A stretch of DNA of 64,000 bases from Parastagonospora avenae f. sp. tritici 18332-5. Lineage: Eukaryota > Ascomycota > Dothideomycetes > Pleosporales > Phaeosphaeriaceae. The position numbers and the translations under genes are program-made. The stretch spans positions 18,017 to 82,016 of the forward strand of contig JAFJTR010000115.1 in assembly GCA_022559985.1 (NCBI GenBank). Reading direction: 5' to 3'. This document shows positions 40,596-50,454 of the stretch, one piece after another. The stretch's first letter is position 1, and each line of letters begins with the position of its first letter. The notes beneath the pieces were generated by a model. It was not told where the DNA came from. It did no database searches and was given only the letters and a program-made list of their open reading frames with translations.

Positions 40596-41915
40596 TCACG
40601 CATACAACTGGAAGATGTGCTCTCGGACAAGATTCTTGTCGTTGCTGCCGCGCTTCACGACGTGTGACACGACCGCAGTGCTTCCATGCAGTCCCAACTC
40701 ACGCGCCCTCGACCCAGGCTTAATCGGCGGTGCAGTCTCGACGTAGAGGAGTATGTTCGGCAACGATCCGACGTCCGATTTGAACACGCGCAGCTTGGAG
40801 ATGTACTTATTCTCGCCGAGTTGCTTCTTGTGCTGCATGAGAAAGTAGCCTGCCCAGCGTGCGACTGGAGAGCCTATCATCATATTAGCTATCACCTCAC
40901 ATAGCAGTTCTTCATCACCCCACCCACCAAGAATGGCTTGTCCAGCAGGCGTGTCCGTCCTGAATTCGAACCCCGGCCAAACCGCCGTCTCACTCCTCTT
41001 CGGCTCGAGCGTCTCGTGCGCCCGGCGGATGATATTGCGCGTATCTTCGTTCAGAATCATGGTTACCAGAAAGTACTTGATTCCCTGGACGTTACCCGCG
41101 CGGTTCCAGAAGCCCCATGCGACGTCGGAAATCGAGCGGATCTGGGGGAGTTCGTCGGATGAGGGTTTGCGCTGCCAGAGGTGGTTCGCACTGTAAGCTG
41201 GGCTGATTACGTTGATGAGCGCGACCAGGCCCTCTTGGCCGTTGATGCCGAATTGGAAGGTAGCACCAGTTTCCTGTAATGCGATTAGTAGATGAAGAAA
41301 GATGACTAGTGGCGCGCTCACTCGGTACTCCTTTCCGCAGCTCTTGTCGATGTATTTCTGCTTGTCGATGGGCGGTAGCTTGTCGTCTTTGTCACGCACC
41401 ACTTTCGCTCCATCCCGATGATCCAGCTGAACGCATTGATTCGGGCCTCCGTTCGCTTTCGACGCCGTGTTGATGCCCAGCTCATCAAAAGCTCGTTTTA
41501 TCCGGTGGTACGCGTCGAAGTCGCACTCTTTGTCGATTTTCGCATTCACAGCATCGTCTTCCTTGTAGCCCCACTTGATGAAGTCCTCCCTCATGTCGCC
41601 ATCATGGCTACTCTGGACGGTCTGGATCGTGGGGTCTTGGACGTAAGGGTCGGTCTTGAAGAAGAAGGATGCTTTGCGGTCGTCGGCTTGCATGCCGAAG
41701 AAGAGGTTTGCTCCAGACTTGACTGCATCGTCCCATTTGCCGCCGGCTGCCGTGACGGCGGTGACGGGCTCGGCCCAGAGTGGTGGAATCTCGACTGTGG
41801 CAACATCGAGTTCGCAAGCGGAGATTAAGTGGATGGAGGTGGCATTGGAGGCGAGCAGTACACGAGCGATCGTGCCGACTGTGAGGCAGGCGAAGGTAGT
41901 CGCGCTTATCCTCAT
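40596..41915 (-). CDS. Putative secreted protein of unknown function
   Basis: Minus strand. Exons 41915-41322 and 41273-40596 give 423 aa. The 48-bp segment between them is in frame with no stop, so the unspliced frame reads 439 aa. However, it begins GTGAGC, ends TTACAG and holds CTACTAATC as a branch site, so it is taken as an intron. Residues 1-25 (MRISATTFACLTVGTIARVL then LASNA) look like a signal peptide. The mature protein has conserved-looking blocks (QSSHDGDMREDFIKWGYKED, FQFGINGQEGLVALINVI, WGFWNRAGNVQGIKYFLVTM) and a few cysteines (ISACELD, KECDF, NQCVQLDH, DKSCGKEY). I do not recognise a family. Expression outside the cell is the best guess. Confidence 0.62.
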   Translation of the reverse strand: MRISATTFACLTVGTIARVLLASNATSIHLISACELDVATVEIPPLWAEPVTAVTAAGGKWDDAVKSGANLFFGMQADDRKASFFFKTDPYVQDPTIQTVQSSHDGDMREDFIKWGYKEDDAVNAKIDKECDFDAYHRIKRAFDELGINTASKANGGPNQCVQLDHRDGAKVVRDKDDKLPPIDKQKYIDKSCGKEYRVSAPLVIFLHLLIALQETGATFQFGINGQEGLVALINVISPAYSANHLWQRKPSSDELPQIRSISDVAWGFWNRAGNVQGIKYFLVTMILNEDTRNIIRRAHETLEPKRSETAVWPGFEFRTDTPAGQAILGGWGDEELLCEVIANMMIGSPVARWAGYFLMQHKKQLGENKYISKLRVFKSDVGSLPNILLYVETAPPIKPGSRARELGLHGSTAVVSHVVKRGSNDKNLVREHIFQLYA

Positions 41916-42188
41916 GGCTGAGGGCTCGTGCGATGCAGCTTGGAGGTGCCTATGCGGGCTGAGAATTGCGATATTGCAATAAAACGTGAAGAGTGGGTGG
42001 AATAGTTGGTAGTACAGCTAGCTTCGTTGGGTCATAGCTCCTTCCCTATTCACTTCAGACGGTGAAGCTGACACGAAGAAAGTAAAGAAGAGGCCCAGGC
42101 GGAGAATTTCAAGTGACAGAGAATCAACCAGACTACTACATTTCAAATTGAGAATATGTATACCTTTACGTTGGCTGCATGTCTTCGT

Positions 42189-43108
42189 CTACTGCATCTC
42201 TTGCCTCGCACTGCTTTCGTCAAGCTCTTGCGGCATCGATCGACTACTTCTTGTGCGCTTCCAGTAAAAGTTTCGGATGCCCAACTTATGGCGACCACCC
42301 CCTCGGTTACTTCTTCGACAGCGCATTAGAAGCCATGTAAGTGCAACTAGGCTGACTACCAGCATCGCAATTCCAACGCCGATAACGGTACCAGCGAGGG
42401 GAGAGAGATCAGACGACGACTGCGATGGACTGTTCAAAGTACCAGTAGGTGGAGAATTTGTTGTCATCGAAGTGAAAGTGGACGTTGTTTCGATCGACGT
42501 CGTGGTTTGCTGGGGAGTGCTGGAGCTTGCCAGGGCAATTTCCGACATGTAAGGTGGTTGCCAATACGTTGGAGAAGCAGTGGTATCTCTCTCAGACCCG
42601 TTCCCAACCCAGCCTGTTGCTGGATTGACATAGAATAGTGGCCCATTTGTGCAGCAGGTATCCAGCGGTTGCTGATAGCAAAAGATGTTCCCTCCGCAGG
42701 CTTTGATCTCGAGTCCATGGGCTGTAGTTTCTGGTGTTACAGCGTTAGTAGGTGTCATTCAAGTAAAGCATCCTATACGAACCAGGTGAAAGCTGCGAGC
42801 AGCCCTGCCAATTTTTGTTGGCGCAATACTGTCGGCTGAATGAACCATAGTTCGAGCATAGCAGGTTCGTACCACACTTTTCGTGTGGAAGACAGCAAGT
42901 GCTTATGTTTTTACCGCAAGGCTGTAGCTCAGGGCCACGGTAGACGGACGAGTCCATGGCAAGAACTCCTGTAAAAGTCAGTGGGGAAGATATTGTGTTC
43001 AGCGCGCATGAGCATACCATCTCTTGAGTAGCAGTCAGCATGAACATATCTGACAATGCAGCCAACTAGGAAATATATTGGGAGTGTCACCTCTAACTGT
43101 GGTGGCAT
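42189..43108 (-). CDS. Cys-rich, Ser/Thr-rich single-pass surface protein
   Basis: Three exons on the minus strand, 43108-43018, 42968-42783 and 42730-42189, encode 272 aa. Introns are 49 and 52 bp (GTATGC...ACAG; GTTCGT...CCAG, with branch ACTAACGC). A signal peptide or anchor fits residues 4-24. The ectodomain holds about a dozen cysteines (LQPCGKNISTCCLPHEKCGT then NLLC; YCANKNWQGC; ACGGNIFCYQQPLDTCC), then a Ser/Thr-rich stalk (STPQQTTTSIETTSTFTSMT), a TM helix (AGTVIGVGIAMLVVSLVALT) and a basic tail starting RCRRSNRGGGRH. This cysteine ectodomain plus mucin stalk plus TM layout is common among fungal surface receptors of unknown ligand. The joins are supported by the continuous cysteine pattern. 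Confidence 0.68.
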
Positions 43109-44064
43109 GGTGAATGTCGCAAAGGCAGCTTGAGTAAGAGCTTCGCGCAATTATGGTTGCAGGTCTAGGGAACTTTATCTATGATCATGCATGTGGTGGC
43201 TCTAAGAGCTGAGAATGTCACACGGCGAATGGATGGCGACGTTGGAAGCCATAGTAAGCACATATGCGCATCGCCCTAAATTGTTGCGCCAAACCGACCA
43301 CTGCAGAGGCTGAATGTTCCAAATCAAGGGGCCCAAAATCGGAACTCGAACGAAGCTCGACGTTGGCCAAGATCTCAAATTTATCTTCCGGGGCGATTGT
43401 CCAGCCTTGTGTCCGGATTGTCTGCCCAAGGATGATGAGAGCGTTCCATCGTTCGCAATTTGAAACTGTGATGCTGACGACTCTACGTCTCGTCCGATGC
43501 GTTCAATGAACATGACACAAACAATTGTATGCTAAGATACTCCTGGAAACGTATTCAGCTACCTCCACGATCCGTGAACTTGTAATCGCTGGTTGCCTGA
43601 CCATCGACCAATGTTCGCCTATGGGTGATGTTGCCTGATATTCGTGAGATGAAATCTGTGTTGAGGGTGCAGCGCGTCCCGTCAGGTGCGCAAAAACATG
43701 CCCGCGTCAACTGAGGAATGATGCCTCGTGTGCGGATTTGCCGCCATGAAAGAGCTGAGAAGCACAGCTTAGATATCGCTATACATCACTTGAATAGCAC
43801 ATATCAAGAGAACGAGATTCTGGTGCAGAGTGGCACGGTGAAGTGATCAGGGGTGGGGCTAAAATCGGAAGTGGCCTCCCACCTACTTAAGCGAACCTTA
43901 ATAGCCTCGGGCACGCCGAGACAGGGAACCCCGCCTCGAGCACATCGTGGTAAGCGACCAAGGCGTATACGGCGATGTAACATTTAGACACGCAAAGTAG
44001 GGAAGGGTCTGAAATCTGTCGCCCATGTCCATCGCGAGATTGAGAAGTTCACTGTAACATCGCC
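43109..44064. other. Divergent intergenic region
   Basis: About 0.95 kb between the surface-protein start (minus strand) and the oxygenase start (plus strand). Both promoters should lie here. No gene seen. Confidence 0.45.
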
Positions 44065-45154
44065 ATGTCATCAAAGACGAGATATGTCGATCGCGAGATC
44101 CCCAAAGTACGAGTGGCAAATCAAGGTGAAGTTGACCTACTAACCTTCGTTGCGACAGATTTCTCTTCACAATTTTGAGCACCGCATCGATGAGATATCC
44201 GACCAAATCTGTAATGCAGCCGAAACGGTTGGCTTCTTCGCCGTGAAAGACCACGGTCTCTCCGAAGATGATGTGCAATCCATGTTCTCCATCTCGGAAT
44301 CCTTCTTCAAGCTGCCCGACTCTACCAAAGCAACTGTACCATGGAGCCCTCAAAATGTCGGATGGGAATCGATGTCACAGGTGCGCCCATCAACAGGCGC
44401 TGCCGACACAAAAGAGTCGTACCAGCTGCAATTCCGCGAGAACCTGGAGAACATTTGGATCGCAGAGAATGAGCTGCCGGGCTTCAAAAGCAAAACGCTG
44501 GAGTTCATGCATCGCGTGCAAGACATCTCAGAACAACTCATGCTATGCTTAGCCCGTGGATTAGGCTTTGGAGACGACTACTTCATCAAGTACCACGACA
44601 GAAGCCGGCCAGACTCGCAATCTACACTTCGACTTCTGCATTATTACGAAACCCCAAAGAAGAACGATGGAGAAATCCGACACCGCGCGGGCGCGCATAC
44701 AGACTGGGGCTTTCTCACTCTCCTCTTTCAAAGCCCTGGACAGTTCGGCCTTGAAATCTGCCCAGGCCGCGAAGCCATCACTGAGAACGGGCTTGATGAA
44801 GCATGGACCAAGGTTGGGTTCGAGCCTGGCTTGATAGTTTGCAACATTGGCGACTTGTTGATGAGCTGGAGCGATGATCGTTTCAAGAGCACACTCCACC
44901 GTGTGAAAGCGCCGTGCGAAGAAGGTGACTTCTTCGGAGAGCGATACAGCATTGCTTTCTTCAACCAGCCTGTTAAGGATGCAGTCATACAGGGTCCGCT
45001 GAAGACGTACCCGGCTATCACGGGTGAAGAGTTCACCCGCAAGGCAATGGACAAGTTTTATGGGGCGTTGAGAGAGAAGTTAGCGGCGAAAGAGAGGGAG
45101 GAGAAGACTGCGCCGGTGGATGCAGCTCAGAGCGGAACCGCAATGAATGCATAA
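44065..45154 (+). CDS. 2-oxoglutarate/Fe(II)-dependent dioxygenase (isopenicillin N synthase-like)
   Basis: Two exons, 44065-44106 and 44159-45154, encode 345 aa. The 52-bp intron (GTACGA...GACAG, phase 0) was chosen because it joins SSKTRYVDREIPK to ISLHNFEHRIDEI, the usual N-terminus of this family; a later GTGAAG donor is a weaker option. The catalytic double-stranded beta-helix is complete: the iron ligands H194 and D196 in GAHTDWGFLT, H261 in KSTLHRVKAP, and the 2OG-binding R276 in GERYSIAFFN. The N-terminal DIOX_N part (NAAETVGFFAVKDHGLSEDD) is also present. Such enzymes hydroxylate, desaturate or cyclise small molecules; the substrate is unknown. Confidence 0.88.
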
Positions 45155-45767
45155 CTCTTTTTCTTCTTAGAGAGAGGCAATGAACAAAGCTTACATCTTT
45201 ACTGTTCCGATCAGCGACCGAGCGTGGTTGCTTCACCCGCTTATCAGTCGTTACCTAGGTAAGCATTTGCTGTGGTCGCGGACCGTTTAATATGTTCGCG
45301 ACGCACGTCGCATGAATGAAACGAGCGTACCGAATGGCCACCGTTCGTACTGCTCGTAACTGAACACGTGGTTGTCTTTCGTGCCTTTGATAGCTGCTAC
45401 TGTTTGTCTTGACCAAGAGCTTATGGGCCACATGGCCGGAGTTCTCCAAAGCTATAGCGCTTTTATAGTTCTTCGACTGATCACCGACGTCGATGAGATT
45501 TGAACATTGCATTTCTTCGACTACTGATCAGTATAGAAGGTGCATAGGTGTTGAGCGATGGCAGCCACCATATTAGTACTAGCTAAAACTAGCGTCGCCT
45601 TTCCCCGCAATCGGTTCGGGAACTAATTCCTGAAGAACTTCGATATTGGCGTGACATTGATAACAACAATTATTGAAAGACACTCAGATTAACACATTAA
45701 CATTCTCGAAAGCTCTTGATCTACCCTCATCCGCCAATACTTCCGAAATTGTCTAAATCGCGAGATC
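45155..45767. other. Intergenic spacer
   Basis: About 610 bp between two plus-strand genes; AT-richer near 45560-45720. No gene seen. Confidence 0.4.
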
Positions 45768-47096
45768 ATGACATCATTACTATCTCTGCCAAACGAACTC
45801 CTTCAGCACATCGCCAACTATCTGCCATTCTCCGCGCTTATCCTCCTCCAATGCGCCAACAGAAGGCTTCGGGATGTCTGCAAAAGTCATGTGGTCATTC
45901 AACATGTGGCACGACATGGCCACCACAACATCCCTGGCGCCATGTCTACCATCCTCAAGACGCACTCAACCTTGAATCGTGGCGGATTTGAAGTAGAACA
46001 GCTCCAGTGGCACGAAGGTCAAACCTTCCTCGAGAATGCGGATATAGAAACAGTAAAAAAGATAGCTTATCACGTTGAGCGGTGTGGTACAGCAGCACTA
46101 GCACCCGCAGCTGACGACGATTGGACCTGGCACATTACGCAGGAACATAACACGCATATCATCAGTTCGTGGCTTCCTCACCTCCTTGTTATGCATCATC
46201 CTGTTACTCTGGCCTTGGAACCGCGAACCTTCTTCCTGGTGCACCGCGAAGCGAACAAGCGCGGGCAACTCCGGGCATCACATACGCACACAGAACATAT
46301 GGCAGACCTTGTCAATGTAAACTTCATTCTTAGCTATGTTACGTTGCAGCGTCTGGGCGTAAGTATGGACCCGCAGGAGATCATTAGATCGTTCGATTAC
46401 TTTTATGGTTCATCCATGGGCAGGGAAGAAGCATTGATTCAAGCACAGATTGAAGAAGCTCGCATGCTGGACGTGGTCGAAATGATTAGCGAGTGTGTCC
46501 TAGACTATAACGAGGAGCACAATCCATTTACGCTGGCTCAAGCATCTTCAGTACTCGTATTGCTCATCTTTGGCCTTACCACCCAACTTCCCGCTGTCGC
46601 TTACCAGGGCAACTCACCGAAGCCTAAGATGATGTCCTTTCGAGAACTCATGGACATCGACTCGATCATCGACATGCAAGCTGAAAGCTTTGGCACATGC
46701 CACCTTCGTGAGATGACTGGCCCAGAATTCTTATGCGGCCAGTGGATAGGGTACTTCTCGGACTACAGAGGTCCGAACAACCTACAGAATCTCTTTGGGA
46801 ACCGCATGTTTGACATCGGCATCGCTGCAAGACTGTTGTCGCCGCACGATGTAACAGCAAGAGGCGCCCGCACTAAGATTGACCGGAAGACCCGAGGCAA
46901 GGATGCACATGGCGAGTTTCTTTTAGAGGGACGGGTGTATGCCAATGGCAATGTTGATATCACGAAAACGTATCCTCTTGGGTCTACTTCATGGGTTTGG
47001 ATCGGTCATGTTACACCTTTTGGCATCGTTGGCCACTGGAGCAATGAGTGGGAGTTCGGCGGTTATTTTTGGATTTGGAAAGAAGAGTGGATCTAG
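45768..47096 (+). CDS. F-box protein of unknown target
   Basis: An intronless 442-aa protein. The N-terminal 40 residues (LLSLPNELLQHIANYLPFSA then LILLQCANRRLRDVCKS) are an F-box, the motif that docks substrate receptors onto Skp1 in SCF ubiquitin ligases. The rest has no repeats such as LRR or WD40. It contains a Trp/His-rich part (DDDWTWHITQEHNTHIISSW) and ends with aromatic WVWIGHVTPFGIVGHW and WEFGGYFWIWKEEWI, a beta-rich domain also seen in fungal F-box proteins of unknown function. The start is the ATG directly before the F-box. The degradation target cannot be read from the sequence. Confidence 0.78.
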   Translation: MTSLLSLPNELLQHIANYLPFSALILLQCANRRLRDVCKSHVVIQHVARHGHHNIPGAMSTILKTHSTLNRGGFEVEQLQWHEGQTFLENADIETVKKIAYHVERCGTAALAPAADDDWTWHITQEHNTHIISSWLPHLLVMHHPVTLALEPRTFFLVHREANKRGQLRASHTHTEHMADLVNVNFILSYVTLQRLGVSMDPQEIIRSFDYFYGSSMGREEALIQAQIEEARMLDVVEMISECVLDYNEEHNPFTLAQASSVLVLLIFGLTTQLPAVAYQGNSPKPKMMSFRELMDIDSIIDMQAESFGTCHLREMTGPEFLCGQWIGYFSDYRGPNNLQNLFGNRMFDIGIAARLLSPHDVTARGARTKIDRKTRGKDAHGEFLLEGRVYANGNVDITKTYPLGSTSWVWIGHVTPFGIVGHWSNEWEFGGYFWIWKEEWI

Positions 47097-47501
47097 TGGG
47101 ACACCGCACGAGTAACTACACTATGTGGGAGTGTGAAGAAACAGTTTTGGGAACTCGCGATCTGAGTCAGGTCGCTTAAAGTAACTTGTTCATCAGCGAC
47201 ACGCCGCCACTTCCGCTACACTCACGCTGGACACACAAATTCCAGACCGATCAGTGAATGCTGGAAGTGCTGCTGCAATCTAGTTCTATTGCAATGATGT
47301 GTAATTTTGAGCAGCCATTTTCATGAAGTATCAGAGTGTGAGCCTCCCCCACATGCGAGGATTGTGGGGCAAGGCGACCCCAACGCACCCCGCATCAAAA
47401 GCCGAAGTAGCTTCCTGGTTCCGAGCATAGCTAAGAACAATAAGTGAAGAGATGTGCGAAACGATACACCAAACACGAATATCACCGCAAGGACATCAAG
47501 T
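47097..47501. other. Intergenic spacer
   Basis: 405 bp between the F-box and SDR genes; nothing recognised. Confidence 0.4.
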
Positions 47502-48545
47502 ATGGATCCAGCTCAATTCGGGTGCAGCACCCTGCCTATGCAACATGCTCCCTACGACATTATCTCTCCGGCGACCTTGAAAGACAGCAATTCAGGAAGG
47601 GTTGCCCTGATCACAGGTGCTGGTCAAGGTATCGGAGCTGCCATTGCTGAGGCACTTGCGAAATCTGGAGCAAATGTCGCAATTCTCGATCTGAATACAG
47701 ACAAACTGATCAAAACGAAAGAGGCATGTCTGCAACACGGCGGTAAAGTAGCAGACTTTGCTTGCGATGTGACGAACGAGAACAAAATCAAAAAAGTTAT
47801 CGATGAGGTAGAGAAGCAACTCGGTCCAATCGATGTGCTCGTCAACAACGCCGGGATTTTCGATCAACGGCCTTTCATCATGTCGACTTTCGATAGTTTT
47901 TGGAGACAAATCGAAGTTAACTTCAAAGCGCCGCTCATGCTGATTCACCAAATGCTTCCACGCATGCGGGAGCGCGGCGGTGGGTGCATCATCAACATAG
48001 CGTCGCGTTCGGGCACTGTCGACGTTCCCATGACCTTGGGTTATGTGTCATCGAAAGCTGCGTTGATCAGGGCGACGCACACATTGCAGAAAGAAATGGA
48101 ACTCGATGGAATGGACCCAGCGATACATCTGTATGCGCTACACCCCGGTGGTGTCAAGTCCGCCATGGGCGGCGGTAAGTCTTGAGAGTCGCGGCGCAAG
48201 ACATATGACTGACACTGACAGCTGGGGTGGCGGATGATGTCAGGGCGAAGTACGGCCATAACATACAGGACGAAGAGTTCTTCAAGCATCTATTCAAGGA
48301 CGGGCCTTCACTGTGTGGGCAGACTTGCGCGTGGCTAGCAGCTGGGAGAGGCAAAGAGTTGCGAGGTCTATTCTTGGGTAAGCACCATGTTCGAACATTA
48401 TGCGCTCGTAAACACATGTTAACTCTCTTTAGACTGTCGTCAGGACGTTGCAAAGCTTCTTGAGACTGGTCGTGAAACGTTGCTGAAGGAGACTCGTAAC
48501 ACTTTGACGGTGAACTTCATTGATGGATATTGTAACGAACCATAG
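47502..48545 (+). CDS. Short-chain dehydrogenase/reductase
   Basis: Three exons, 47502-48174, 48222-48377 and 48433-48545, encode 313 aa. Introns are 47 and 55 bp (GTAAGT...GACAG; GTAAGC...TTTAG), both phase 1, and the last exon reads to TAG after DGYCNEP. Motifs are TGAGQGIG (NAD(P) binding), ILDLNTDK, VLVNNAG, ASRSG with the catalytic Ser and YVSSK as the Y-x-x-x-K pair. The region after HPGGVKSAMG is longer than in minimal SDRs (DEEFFKHLFKDGPSLCGQTC), a helix-rich C-terminus common in fungal paralogues. The start at MDPAQFG was preferred over the upstream TTG/ATG options because it gives a family-like leader. It is a paralogous type, not a duplicate, of the SDR at 22119. Confidence 0.85.
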
Positions 48546-48622
48546 ACTCCACATCTAGCTACAATAACATCCGTATCTGCGAATTCCAAATTTGTTGTTG
48601 ATACAACTTTATCCGCGCCTCA

Positions 48623-49208
48623 CTATAGAGGAATGTAGTTGGCCTTGTTGCAGGCGGCATCGGAGGCAAGTGGATCTCCGGCCAACGAGATCTTAAGATG
48701 TCCCTCCCAGGTACCGCCATGGTCCATCTTGAAGCAGGCCGATTTGTATCGGTTCCTTTCCATCCACTCTAGCTCTCTTTGAACTGCGTTCCTAATCGTC
48801 TTTGTCTGTGCAGTCGTATCGCAATTTTTACCAGACGTCGTCGCAATGTACTGCCAGACCGCGTCCTCGAAATTTCCAGAGATAACAGTGCAGCTCTTAA
48901 TTTCTGATTGATACTTGATATGCTCGGCAAGGTAGTTGGCGATTGTCACAATCGAAAGCGTGGCGGTCAGTCCGGTTGTAACCATACCGGCAATGACTTC
49001 AATGTCGGTGCGCGCCTCCAGTGTGGTTACGTCTTCCGATGAACTAACGCTTGAATTGTCAAGTCAGTGAATCGAAACCTCATGAAATCCTTTTGGTCGG
49101 GAGAATAACCTACATTTCTCCATAGCCGTTTGCCGTTTGCCGTTTGCCCATAGTCAGAGCCTCGGCAGTGGCGAGCAAACAGAGAATGTGGGTGAGCTGA
49201 AAGCGCAT
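48623..49208 (-). CDS. Secreted cysteine protein, paralogue of the gene at 50455
   Basis: Minus strand, exons 49208-49114 and 49049-48623, encoding 173 aa. The 64-bp intron (GTAGGT...CAAG) is phase 2. The mature C-terminal domain is clear: four cysteines in SCTVISG, KNCDTTAQTKTIRNAV, KSACFKMDHGGTWEGHL and DAACNKANY. Over 68 residues it aligns without gaps to the plus-strand protein at 50455, about 37 identities by eye, including CDTTA-x-x-KTI-x-NA and ACF-x-x-x-HGGTW-x-G. The leader MRFSAHPHSLFARHCRGSDY is not a strong signal peptide in the frame used, so a different first exon or an alternative start is possible. The C-terminal pattern resembles a fungal secreted-protein domain (CSS2-like), but I cannot confirm that. 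Confidence 0.6.
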
Positions 49209-50454
49209 GCTTGCTGGAAGAGGTGACCAATGTTGGTCGTTTAAAAGTTGATGGGTAGGTGACTGTGGTAGATACTGGTCAGGTGAAGATGTGGCTTTTC
49301 TTTACAGTCTCTAAGGTCTTATATACTAGTGGTAGAGCGTTTGAAAGATAATCTGCCTATCCTCAATCCGAGAATCGCAGCTCGTAAACCTGCTCTACAA
49401 TGTCTTTCCAACTCAAGACCCAATGCTGACCCTCTCTTGATGCGTGATGCAAGGGTCGGAGAGCCCAACAAGAGGACGCCTGGTTACAGGTGTAGCAACG
49501 CAACACAAGGCCGCCTTAAGATTCCAGCATATCATAGCAAATCACAGCTTCACCGACTTCGTTAGTAGTCTGAGTCGAAAAGCATTGCATGAGTCCAGGT
49601 AGTTGTAAGTCCCCGAAGCCAGGACGCCTGGTTTCATTAACGCGGCACACTGATGGCTACAGACCAGTACGCCTTAGAAGCTCAGAGTGTGATGTAAATC
49701 ACAGTTGCATCAACGGAGTAGAATGACGGAGTTACAAAGGTTTCGTACGAGCTGGGTCGGCAGTAAGTTCAGGAAGCCTACACAGGTAGATCATTGCAAC
49801 ACAACTGTGGGGCATACTACTACCCGTCAGTACGCCTTGGGAATCCAGCATATGGGAGAAGATCATAGATACACCAACAAAGTTGGAGAGTTAGATTGTA
49901 AGGGTATCGCGTGAAACTCTTTCATTGTAGGTTAGCGCCGAGATACTGGATAGGCCGAGATATTCAGGCAGGCAGCGCGCCTAGAAACTGTATCGCAGAT
50001 CTTTGGGGCTTAACGACGCTTACGTTTTCAGCCTATCAAAAGCGGGAACTAACTTAACGTTACCAGTAGTCTGAAGTCCGATCGTCCGATCGCTGCGCCT
50101 CCTACTCAGAACCACCTCGAGCACCAACACGACGACCTCCAGGCTGCCTGACTTTTAGAAAGTACTAGCCACGAAACATGAAACAAGGTCGGCAGTAATC
50201 GACGGGCATGACGTAGATGAGCCAACATCGGCCATGCGAGGTTCAGATGCTCCAACAGCCCATCACCGGGCAAGGGTCTCGAAACCATTCTGTGAAGGGT
50301 CATGAACATGTTTCCGTTTATAGTACAGAGTATCAGTTCACTGCGTCGTGTCGGTCTATAAAGCTCCAAGTGATCGGTGTATTTTCCAGAGGAACACAGA
50401 TCTCAGTGCCTCACTTCCATTGAAACCACCCTACATTCTCCAAAGCAGCTCAGA
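49209..50454. promoter_or_regulatory. Shared divergent region between the two secreted-protein paralogues
   Basis: About 1.25 kb that must hold both promoters. It contains three diverged tandem repeats (49459-49900, listed separately). The 50 bases before the plus-strand ATG are CT/CA-rich (CACTTCCATTGAAACCACCC). No other gene is seen. Confidence 0.5.
49459..49900. repeat. Three diverged tandem repeats of about 150-160 bp
   Basis: Two anchor motifs recur in order three times. Anchor 1 is GGACGCCTGG at 49474, GGACGCCTGG at 49622 and GGAAGCCTAC at 49772. Anchor 2 is GCCTTAAGATTCCAGCATAT at 49513, GCCTTAGAAGCTCAG at 49671 and GCCTTGGGAATCCAGCATAT at 49834. Between and after them are further shared words (GCAACACAAGG/GCAACACAACT; AAATCACAGCTTCACC/AAATCACAGTTGCATC/GATCATAGATACACC). 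Periods are 148-163 bp. The repeats are non-coding and heavily diverged. Confidence 0.6.

Noticed and set aside
44107..44158. Alternative donor GTGAAG at 44125 for the oxygenase intron
   Set aside because: It would add 19 bases and shift the leader frame; the GTACGA donor at 44107 gives the family-typical YVDREIPK-IS junction.
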